13,594 bases of DNA from Acidobacteriota bacterium (GTDB lineage Bacteria; Acidobacteriota; Vicinamibacteria; Vicinamibacterales; 2-12-FULL-66-21): positions 1 to 13,594 of the forward strand of contig JACDDJ010000043.1 in the NCBI GenBank assembly GCA_013817065.1, written 5' to 3'. The translations under genes were made by a program, and so were the position numbers. Positions 1 through 6,798 of this stretch are shown here, in pieces. How positions within the stretch are numbered: position 1 is the first letter of the stretch; every line of letters begins with the position of its first letter. The notes beneath the pieces are model-generated. The model saw only the letters and a list, made by a program, of their open reading frames with translations. It ran no database searches and was not told the DNA's origin.

Positions 1-720
1 TCGCTGGACGCTGCCGGGCGAGTGCTCAGGACCCAGACTGGCGAGACGATCACCTACGATCACCTGATCAGCACCATGCCGCTCGATTCGCTCTGCGCGC
101 TCGCTGACGGCCTGCCCGGCGACACTCGAGCGGCGGCACGGTCGCTCGTCCACAGCTCGGTCCACGTTCTTGGCGTCGGGCTGCGAGGCGACCAGCCTGA
201 GTCCCTCCTGCACCGGTGCTGGATGTACTTTCCCGAGAGCAGCAGCCCTTATTACCGCGTCACCGTGTTCAGCAACTACTCGCCGCACAATGTTCCAGAC
301 GGGGACGGCTACTGGTCGCTGATGGCCGAAGTATGCGAATCCCCGCACCGGCCGGTGGATCGCGCGGCGCTGCAGCGCTGGACGCTGGACGCGATGCGGC
401 GAGACGGTCTGATCGGCGAAGGCTCGGAGGTCGTCAGCTTCTGGCATTTTCGACGCGAGCACGGATACCCGACGCCGTTTCTCGGCCGGGACCAGGTCCT
501 GCAACGCATCCGTCCGCACCTCGAAGACAGGAACATCTGCTCGAGAGGCCGGTTCGGCGCCTGGAAATACGAAGTGTCGAACCAGGATCACAGCTTCATG
601 CAGGGCGTCGAAGCCATCGATCGCCTTCTTCGCCTCGGCGAGGAACCCACCCTGGACCGGCCGAACCACGTCAATAGTGGTGCGTTCAACGCCTTCCCAT
701 CCCAGCGTGCCGCCCGCTGA
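1..720 (+). CDS. FAD-dependent oxidoreductase (protoporphyrinogen oxidase/UDP-galactopyranose mutase-like), 3' part only
   Basis: The reading frame is open from base 1, so the N-terminal FAD-binding Rossmann part lies outside the window; the GTG at 22 is internal. About 239 C-terminal residues are visible. They include the YDHLISTMPL stretch typical of amine-oxidase/protoporphyrinogen-oxidase-like flavoproteins, CWMYFPE, FSNYSPHN, and near the end GRFGAWKYEVSNQDHSF, which I read as the C-terminal flavin-contact region of this family. Relatives often sit in polysaccharide or glycosylation clusters, sometimes annotated as UDP-galactopyranose mutase-like; the substrate cannot be read from this fragment. 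The FkbM methyltransferase gene starts 6 bp after the stop and a GT2 gene follows, suggesting one glycan-related operon. The family is fairly certain; the reaction is not. Confidence 0.82.
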   Translation, partial: SLDAAGRVLRTQTGETITYDHLISTMPLDSLCALADGLPGDTRAAARSLVHSSVHVLGVGLRGDQPESLLHRCWMYFPESSSPYYRVTVFSNYSPHNVPDGDGYWSLMAEVCESPHRPVDRAALQRWTLDAMRRDGLIGEGSEVVSFWHFRREHGYPTPFLGRDQVLQRIRPHLEDRNICSRGRFGAWKYEVSNQDHSFMQGVEAIDRLLRLGEEPTLDRPNHVNSGAFNAFPSQRAAR

Positions 721-726
721 TCGCCG

Positions 727-1551
727 GTGGCGCGGGTGAAGGAAGCCGTTCTGATCGTGGCCAAGAATGCGCTCTTCCACGCGGTCTGCCTCGGCAACGT
801 GGAGCGGTACCTGGGGCTCAAGGGCCGCGTGATGATCGCTGCTGCGAAGCTCCATCTCTATGAAGCGTCGTACATGAAGCTGCTGCGGCTGTTCGTTCGC
901 GAGGGCGCGGTCGTCGTGGACATCGGGGCGAACTTCGGTGCCTACACGCAACACCTCGCTGCCCTCGTCGGCCCCGCCGGCCGAGTCTTCGCATTCGAGC
1001 CTGTGCCACCGGTAGCGGCCGCGCTCGAACGCGCGTGTTCGCGGATGCCGAACGTCACCGTGATACGCGAGGCGGTCTCGGATCGCAACCACGGTGAGGT
1101 CCCGATCCACGTGCCGTACCTTCCGGGCCGTGTTCCCGAGCCCGCACTCGCCAGGATCGACACGGCGCCAGCCAACCGGACCGACCACGACACGTGGAGA
1201 ACATTCCGGGTGCCCGCCCGGGCCCTCGACGACCGTGTCGAACAGCTCCGCGGCGTCAGCTTCATCAAGGCCGACATCGAAGGTCACGAAGCCGAGTTCC
1301 TGACTGGCGCCGCCGCTACGATCCGGGCGTTTCGGCCCATCATCCAAATCGAGTCCGCCGGTATCGCGTCACGCCGATCTACGGTGCTGACATTCGCGCG
1401 CGAGCGCAAGTACGTGCTGCTCGGGCTACTGAATGGACGGCTAAGATCGGTAACCGATGCCGGCGAGCTCCCGCTCAACGTCTACCTGGTACCCGGGGAG
1501 GCCGCCGACGCCATCGCCGCGTCTCATCAGAACCTGGGGCGACTGTCCTGA
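727..1551 (+). CDS. FkbM-family SAM-dependent methyltransferase
   Basis: This is a 274-residue protein with the FkbM methyltransferase layout: SAM-binding motif I VDIGANFGAY at residues 64-73, the acidic loop FAFEP at 88-92, FIKADIEGHE at 179-188 and the strand IIQIE at 205-209. FkbM enzymes O-methylate small molecules and, very often, sugars in surface glycans; the cytoplasmic location fits the lack of a signal peptide. The start is taken as GTG 727, 6 bp after the preceding stop; a second GTG at 736 is possible, and neither has a strong Shine-Dalgarno. The gene runs into the GT2 glycosyltransferase, so its likely job is methylating a glycan residue made by this cluster. The family is secure; the glycan substrate is inferred from neighbours. 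Confidence 0.93.
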   Translation: MARVKEAVLIVAKNALFHAVCLGNVERYLGLKGRVMIAAAKLHLYEASYMKLLRLFVREGAVVVDIGANFGAYTQHLAALVGPAGRVFAFEPVPPVAAALERACSRMPNVTVIREAVSDRNHGEVPIHVPYLPGRVPEPALARIDTAPANRTDHDTWRTFRVPARALDDRVEQLRGVSFIKADIEGHEAEFLTGAAATIRAFRPIIQIESAGIASRRSTVLTFARERKYVLLGLLNGRLRSVTDAGELPLNVYLVPGEAADAIAASHQNLGRLS

Positions 1552-2276
1552 CCGCCCTCCCCACGTTGTCGATCGTCCTGCCGGTCTACAACGAGGCCGG
1601 CTCGGTGGCACACGTCGTCAGCGAGTGGATGGCGACAGTCGACCGGCTCGGGATCCTCTACGAGTTCCTGGTGCTCGACGATGGCTCGACCGATGACACG
1701 CAGGCCGCGCTCGGCTCACTGGCGGCCCGGCATCCGCACCTGCGCGTGCTGCGTCACGCGAACATCGGCCACGGTCCCACCATCCTGCGAGGATTCACCG
1801 AAAGCCGCGGCGACTGGGTGTTCCAGATCGACAGCGATGGGGAGATCGGGCCGGCCGGATTCGACGACATGTGGCGGCACCGCGAGGGCTTCGACTTGCT
1901 GCTCGGTGATCGCATCAGCCGATCCGCTCCACTCGTCCGCCAGGTGATCACGGCAGTATCGCGCGCGAGCGTACGCCTGCTCTTCGGCCGGGGAATCCAC
2001 GACGTGAACGTTCCGTACCGCCTGATGCGCGGGCCTTTGCTCAGAGAACTTGCGGCGGCGTTACCGCCCAACCTCTTCGCTCCGAACGTCATCCTCTCGG
2101 GTCTCGCGATCCGCCGCCAGCTGCGGATTTACCAGACGCCGGTGCAGCACGTGGGCCGTCAGCACGGTCAGAGCTCACTCGGACGCTTCTCGGTTCTACG
2201 GCCGGCCGCCCGTTCACTCTGGCAGACCGGGCTGATCGCCTGGCGCGATCGCGCCGGGTCACGCCGCCGCGGCTAG
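1548..2276 (+). CDS. GT2-family glycosyltransferase, DPM1-like polyprenyl-phosphate sugar synthase candidate
   Basis: From a start at CTG 1548 this is 242 residues. The GT-A fold is clear: IVLPVYNEAG at 9-18, nucleotide-sugar motif LDDGSTDDT at 43-51 and metal-binding QIDSDGE at 93-99 (DxD-like). RLMRGPLL and HGQSS near 159-210 resemble the C-terminal part of dolichol- and undecaprenyl-phosphate sugar synthases. There is no C-terminal membrane anchor, so the enzyme is soluble or peripheral and would move a sugar from a nucleotide donor to a polyprenyl phosphate. No ATG or GTG lies at a suitable place. Candidates are CTG 1548, whose CTGA overlaps the FkbM stop and follows a weak GGGGCG, and TTG 1566. 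It ends 2 bp from the convergent Agl23-NHL gene. Fold confidence is high; the lipid acceptor is inferred from family and context. Confidence 0.9.
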   Translation: MTALPTLSIVLPVYNEAGSVAHVVSEWMATVDRLGILYEFLVLDDGSTDDTQAALGSLAARHPHLRVLRHANIGHGPTILRGFTESRGDWVFQIDSDGEIGPAGFDDMWRHREGFDLLLGDRISRSAPLVRQVITAVSRASVRLLFGRGIHDVNVPYRLMRGPLLRELAAALPPNLFAPNVILSGLAIRRQLRIYQTPVQHVGRQHGQSSLGRFSVLRPAARSLWQTGLIAWRDRAGSRRRG

Positions 2277-2278
2277 CC
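2277..2278. other. 2-bp gap between convergent stop codons
   Basis: The plus-strand TAG (2274-2276) and the minus-strand TGA (2281-2279) are separated by two bases. There is no room for an intergenic terminator, so transcription from each side must end inside the other gene or rely on Rho. I see no obvious hairpin with a U-tract nearby. Confidence 0.9.
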
Positions 2279-5200
2279 TCACCGGACCCGTCGATGAAGA
2301 GGGAACACCACGAGCCGGCCACCACGGTGATCGAGCACGAGCAGCTTTCGTTGCGCGAGATCCACGGCCAGCCCTGTCGGTCGCGCCGCTAGCTGGTCCG
2401 CACCAGGGATCCGGATCGTCGCCTCGAGCCCACCGCCGGGGGCGAACACGAAAACGCGTCCCTCTGCGGGATCAGACGCGTAGACGAATCCGGCATCGTC
2501 CACCGCCAGGCCCGGCTTGTCTTCGGCAGATCGGCTGGCCCAGCCCGGCACGCGCCACGAAGCGATGGTGTTCAACCTGCTGTCGAGTCGAACGATGCGA
2601 GTGTTCCAGGCGTCGGCGACGAGAACGGTTCCATTGGCGTCGCGGGCAAGGCTGACCGGCTCATCGAAGTACTCGGGTGGCGTCGAGGACGGCCCGACGC
2701 TGCCAAGTGTTTTCCCGGTCGCATCGAAGATCATGAGGCGCTTGTTGCCGGTGTCGGCAACGATCAATGCGCCGGCGTCGGTGAACACCAACCCTCGCGG
2801 GCCGTACAGCCACTCCTCGCCGGGGACCCCTTCAGCATCGGTGTGCTGACCGAAGCGCCCCCATTTGCGCTGGAAGACGCCGCGCGCATCGAACACCTGG
2901 ATCTGTCCGTTCCACGTGTCGGCGACGAACAGTTCGTCTGCCTTGTTGACGGCCACGCCCCATGGTTCCTTCAACTGCCCCTGGCCGACCGAAGCGCGCA
3001 GTGAGCCGTCCGCCTCCAGCACGAGCACACGATTGTTGCCGCCGTCGGCGATGACCCACGCACCGTCACTCGCAACCGTCAGGCTCGTCGGACCGCGCAG
3101 CGGCAGGCCGTCGAACGGACCGGCAAGAATGCGCTGCGGTTCAGGCGATGCGCTGGAGGTGATCGGAACTCTGGCCTCCCCCGGCCACGCCGACGGCGCG
3201 CTCCGCGTCGCCAGGTCGGTCTTGACGAACATCTGGATCTCCCGCCGAAGCGGCCATTGCGCGAGCGGGATGCCGTAGTTCCGCCGCGAGAAGACCTGCC
3301 ACAGGTACTCGCGGAACTCGGCCTTCTGCAGCGAACTCCAGAGGTTAGCGAGGGTCAGCGTCTTGTAGTCCTGGATGGGCCACCAGTACAGGACATAGCG
3401 TTGACTCTCGTATCCCTGCGCGACATACGGCTGCAGCGCATCGATGTTCTTGTCGCCGACCAGGATCACTGGTGCCGATTGTGCGAACTCCGGCTGGAAC
3501 CCCCATGTCCGCGCGTTTGGGTAGTTGCGGAAGTACCAAAGCAGCGGCCACGAACTCTCATCGTCGTATGCGATGCGCAGATCGGATCCTGCAGGGGTCG
3601 GATCGCTCAGCGCCTCGATTCGGCGCAGGATGCGCTTGATGTCCGGGCTCGCCTGCGCGTACGAGAGTGGCTCGGTTGCGAGGTCGTAGTTCACGTAGGC
3701 GAGTTGCAGACTGGCGCGTAGGGTGACGAGCCCGAGCACCAGAACAGCACCGAACGCCAGTCCGCGGATCAGTCTCGATCGACCCGCGTGCCTGCCCCAC
3801 ACTGCGAGGATCGAGACCGTAAGCGCAAGAAGGACCAGGCGGATCCACCAGCCTGCGGTAGCTGCCGCCGCAGCCAGGTCCCGCCCCGAAAATGGCGCCC
3901 CGCGCCACAGGCCGGCGACGAGGACGACGGCCAGCGTCATACCCGCGGCGATCAAGAAGGTCTCGCGGCGCGGCACGTCCGTGCCGGCAGATCGAAACAG
4001 TTGCGCGACTCCCCAGCCGGCGAGCAGCAGCAGCGGCAGCACCTGGTGCGTCAGCAGCCACGGCATCCTCTCACCCGCCCAGGCATAAGCGCCCCAGCTT
4101 GCGAGTGCCCACCAGATCGTGAACAGAAAGAAGGTCCGGCGAGCCGGTAAGACAACCGCCGCCAGCGGCAGATCGGCGGTGGAGACCGGGGCGAAGGCGC
4201 GATGGCGCATGCGCCAGGCGAGCACGACGGCGGCGACACCCCCGGCCAGGATCGCAAGGAACTCATAGAGTCCGCCGATGATGAAGTAGTAGAACCAGGG
4301 CTGGCTGCCCCGCGCGACGTCATGCTGGCCCAGCCAGTATCCCGCACTCCCCGCAATGCCGGTGATCAGGCCGCCCACAGGGTTTGTAAACAACCCCGTG
4401 AACATCGTGACCTGGATTACCCAGAAGAACGCCATGAGCTTCGCCCAGTCCCAGCGCGTGACTGCGGCGTCGGTGCCCGCGCGGGGGCGGCGGGGGAACT
4501 GCCACCAGCCTGCAACCGCGCTGGCCGCCACCAGCGCGGCAACGACGCCGGCGCCTGCGAACAGCCGCGCGTTTCCCGGTGTGCGGTCAACCGGGTTCCA
4601 TCCGAGCAGCACATAGACCGGACCGGCGGCGAATGGGAGCACCAGCGTGAACATCAGCACGGTGAGATCCGCTGCCGCGTCGCGCGCATTCGCTGCCGCC
4701 GCAGAGGACGGACGCCGGATCGCCGCGACAGCGAAGAATCCGCCGATGATGGCGCCAAAGATCGACGAGCTCTCCTTGGTGATGAAGGACAGGGCCATGC
4801 TCACCGTGAGCACGTAGAGCCAGCGCGCCTTCCTCTCCTCGAGATAGCGGAACGCCCCATACACCCACAGGACGGTGAACAGCGCGACATAGATGTCCTC
4901 CCGAATATGGCGGCTGTAGAAGAGCATCGTCGGAGTGATGGTGACGAGCCCCGCGGCGGTGGCCGCTCCCGCGGCCCCGAGATAGCGGCGGAACAGCCAG
5001 AGCGCCCCGACGATGGCGGTGCCGGCTGCCGCCGGGGCGAGCCGCGCCGTGAAATCGGTTGCGCCGAACAGGTGATAGACCGCCGCGTTGACGTGATAGA
5101 TCAGCGGACCGTGGTACGCCGGATCGTGACGGTAGAGCCCCTGCGCAAACAACTGAAACGAGGTGAACGCATGGATGCTCTCGTCGTGCGTCATGACCCG

Positions 5201-5311
5201 CGCGCCAAGATCGTAGAGGCGTGTGCAGAGGGCGGCGAGGATCAGGATGGTCCACGCCGGTCCCTCCCACGCAGTCGCGGCGGCATCGCGGGGCGCTGTG
5301 TCTTGCGTCAC
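2279..5311 (-). CDS. Agl23-like GT-C membrane protein (TIGR03663 type) fused to a C-terminal NHL beta-propeller
   Basis: A 1010-residue protein in two parts. Residues 20-540 are highly hydrophobic with about a dozen membrane segments. They carry GT-C/PMT-like signatures: THDESIHAF at 41-49 in the first outer loop (acidic pair D43-E44), AYHGPL at 65-70, SRHIREDIYV at 133-142 and ITKESS at 177-182. This matches the family named 'flippase activity-associated protein Agl23', which co-occurs with Chlor_Arch_YYY proteins. After a soluble linker (about 540-720), residues 735-1005 form six NHL-type blades, each ending in a motif such as ADGGNNRVLV, ADTWNGQIQV, ADTGNKRLMI or ADAWNTRIV. The propeller should lie outside the membrane. 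The start GTG 5311 overlaps the upstream TGA as GTGA and has GAAGG six bases upstream. A sugar transferase role from a lipid donor is likely by family; the propeller's role is unknown. Confidence 0.92.
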   Translation of the reverse strand: MTQDTAPRDAAATAWEGPAWTILILAALCTRLYDLGARVMTHDESIHAFTSFQLFAQGLYRHDPAYHGPLIYHVNAAVYHLFGATDFTARLAPAAAGTAIVGALWLFRRYLGAAGAATAAGLVTITPTMLFYSRHIREDIYVALFTVLWVYGAFRYLEERKARWLYVLTVSMALSFITKESSSIFGAIIGGFFAVAAIRRPSSAAAANARDAAADLTVLMFTLVLPFAAGPVYVLLGWNPVDRTPGNARLFAGAGVVAALVAASAVAGWWQFPRRPRAGTDAAVTRWDWAKLMAFFWVIQVTMFTGLFTNPVGGLITGIAGSAGYWLGQHDVARGSQPWFYYFIIGGLYEFLAILAGGVAAVVLAWRMRHRAFAPVSTADLPLAAVVLPARRTFFLFTIWWALASWGAYAWAGERMPWLLTHQVLPLLLLAGWGVAQLFRSAGTDVPRRETFLIAAGMTLAVVLVAGLWRGAPFSGRDLAAAAATAGWWIRLVLLALTVSILAVWGRHAGRSRLIRGLAFGAVLVLGLVTLRASLQLAYVNYDLATEPLSYAQASPDIKRILRRIEALSDPTPAGSDLRIAYDDESSWPLLWYFRNYPNARTWGFQPEFAQSAPVILVGDKNIDALQPYVAQGYESQRYVLYWWPIQDYKTLTLANLWSSLQKAEFREYLWQVFSRRNYGIPLAQWPLRREIQMFVKTDLATRSAPSAWPGEARVPITSSASPEPQRILAGPFDGLPLRGPTSLTVASDGAWVIADGGNNRVLVLEADGSLRASVGQGQLKEPWGVAVNKADELFVADTWNGQIQVFDARGVFQRKWGRFGQHTDAEGVPGEEWLYGPRGLVFTDAGALIVADTGNKRLMIFDATGKTLGSVGPSSTPPEYFDEPVSLARDANGTVLVADAWNTRIVRLDSRLNTIASWRVPGWASRSAEDKPGLAVDDAGFVYASDPAEGRVFVFAPGGGLEATIRIPGADQLAARPTGLAVDLAQRKLLVLDHRGGRLVVFPLHRRVR

Positions 5312-6798
5312 CGCGCGCCTTCATTCCGGTGGAGCGTGACGAGCTCGTGAACCGATCCGTGGCGCCGTAGTCGGTAGACGCCTATTCCCCCGTCGGCCGG
5401 AGCAGCAATCGAACCCGGAACGAGGGTGTACCGCGATCGGCTGGACGACGGATGGGCAGCGGCGGCGACCCAGTGGACGTTGGGCTCGGAGCGAAAGATC
5501 CACCCGAGCACTGGATCGGCACCGAGCGGCACGACGATGTCCAGCCGCGCGCTCTCGCCGCGCATCAGCGCGCCGATGTCGTCCGACAGGCGCCGGACGC
5601 TCCTCGACGTGCTGTCCGGATACGGCTGGAAGTATGCGCCCTGCTGGTCCTGGGCGACCTTGATCCCGCCACCGGCGAAATGCAGCACCAGGAACGTTAC
5701 GACCGGGAGCGCCAGCCGCGGGAGCCATCGACGCGTCCAGCCAGACGGCCACCCGGCCCGCGCGTGAACGACGTCAGCGCAGCGCGAAACGAGATAACCC
5801 GCACCAAGGAAAAGCGGCGGTTGAAGAACCAGCCAGGTCGTGGGGCTTCCTCCTGGACGGGCCGTCAGCAGAGCTCCCCAGAGGGTCCAGAGAAGCAGGA
5901 CGACGAAGAAGGACCGTGATGCAGTGGCCGCGGCGGCGTTCGGATGCGAGCCGACCGGGCCACTCGAGAATCCCAACGCGATGCCAACGCTACCCACGAC
6001 GAGAGGCAACAGCTCGAAGCGGGAGAACGCGGTCCAGGCGTGCGGCGTCAGCCCGCCGGAAACCACCCAGTCGAGCACGAACTGCGTGAGGCTCGATGAC
6101 ACAAACTGAGGCCCTTGCAGTTGCATGAATGCTGAAGTGGTTAGAACGAGCGCGGTCACACCCGCGAGCAGAATTCGATGTCGAGGAATGCTGTGGCGGA
6201 GGAATATCAGGAACAGGGCCATTGGCGGCAGCAGTTCCCAGGCCAGCCGGCCCGAGACGATGAAGATCCCGGCCGCGATCGCGGCCGCGGCGGTGCAGGC
6301 TGAACCACGCGACCAATCTGGAACGCGCGCGAGAGCGATCCCGCAGAGGATCATCGTCCAGGCCGCAGCCGCCGTTATCGCGGCGCCGTCGGCAAGACGC
6401 GAGTAGCCGATTAGCAACGGATCAAACGCCAGCAGCGCCGCGAGAGACAGCGACTCGGCTCGGCCCAGCGACCGTCTGAGGATCCACGGCAGCAGCACGA
6501 CTCCAGCGCCTGCGCACGCGGGTGCGAATCGTGCGATCGCGTCGCCGCTGCCGGCGAGCCAGAAAAGGATCCACTGAACGCCGAACAACGCGGCGCTCTG
6601 CGGCACCTCGAGCAACGGCTGCATGGGACCGCCTGTCACGCTGGCCCACGCCGTCCACGACGCGGCTGCTTCTGACGCGCTCAACGGGCGGGCGCCGAGA
6701 TCGACGAGGCGCAGCAGCGCGCCGGCACAGAAGCAGACGGCGTATGGCAGGTGGGAACGATGTCGCTGCGGGCGCGATGACGGCGGCATCAGGCTCAT
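5308..6798 (-). CDS. Divergent GT-C/GT39-like multi-pass membrane protein
   Basis: A 496-residue membrane protein from ATG 6798, whose A is shared with the preceding TGA (TGATG). A TTG three bases earlier is also open but less likely. The N-terminal half parallels the neighbouring Agl23 protein: RLVDLGARPLSASEAAASW aligns with RLYDLGARVMTHDESIHAF, GDAIARFAPACAG with TDFTARLAPAAAG, and GYSRLADGAAI with YSRHIREDIYV. It therefore looks like a GT-C paralogue. The first-loop Asp-Glu pair that is normally catalytic is reduced to SxSE, and the second acidic motif is also altered. About nine to eleven hydrophobic segments fill residues 20-375, followed by a roughly 120-residue soluble tail. It may be an accessory subunit or an enzyme with changed specificity. 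The GT-C relationship rests on my by-eye alignment; no function can be named. Confidence 0.83.
   Translation of the reverse strand: MSLMPPSSRPQRHRSHLPYAVCFCAGALLRLVDLGARPLSASEAAASWTAWASVTGGPMQPLLEVPQSAALFGVQWILFWLAGSGDAIARFAPACAGAGVVLLPWILRRSLGRAESLSLAALLAFDPLLIGYSRLADGAAITAAAAWTMILCGIALARVPDWSRGSACTAAAAIAAGIFIVSGRLAWELLPPMALFLIFLRHSIPRHRILLAGVTALVLTTSAFMQLQGPQFVSSSLTQFVLDWVVSGGLTPHAWTAFSRFELLPLVVGSVGIALGFSSGPVGSHPNAAAATASRSFFVVLLLWTLWGALLTARPGGSPTTWLVLQPPLFLGAGYLVSRCADVVHARAGWPSGWTRRWLPRLALPVVTFLVLHFAGGGIKVAQDQQGAYFQPYPDSTSRSVRRLSDDIGALMRGESARLDIVVPLGADPVLGWIFRSEPNVHWVAAAAHPSSSRSRYTLVPGSIAAPADGGIGVYRLRRHGSVHELVTLHRNEGAR
5318..5322 (-). promoter_or_regulatory. Ribosome binding site for the Agl23-NHL gene
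   Basis: GAAGG lies six bases before GTG 5311, inside the last codons of the upstream gene. With the GTGA stop/start overlap this supports the GTG as the true start and points to translational coupling. Confidence 0.6.

Noticed and set aside
1194..1547. Upstream extension of the GT2 frame back to GTG 1194
   Set aside because: This part is Arg/Pro-rich, overlaps the FkbM gene and has no relation to GT2 N-termini, which normally begin just before IVLPVYNE.
4202..5350. 382-residue plus-strand open frame opposite the Agl23 membrane domain
   Set aside because: The composition is Arg/Glu/Gly-rich shadow coding typical of GC-rich antisense frames, with no domain signal. The minus strand carries conserved GT-C motifs.
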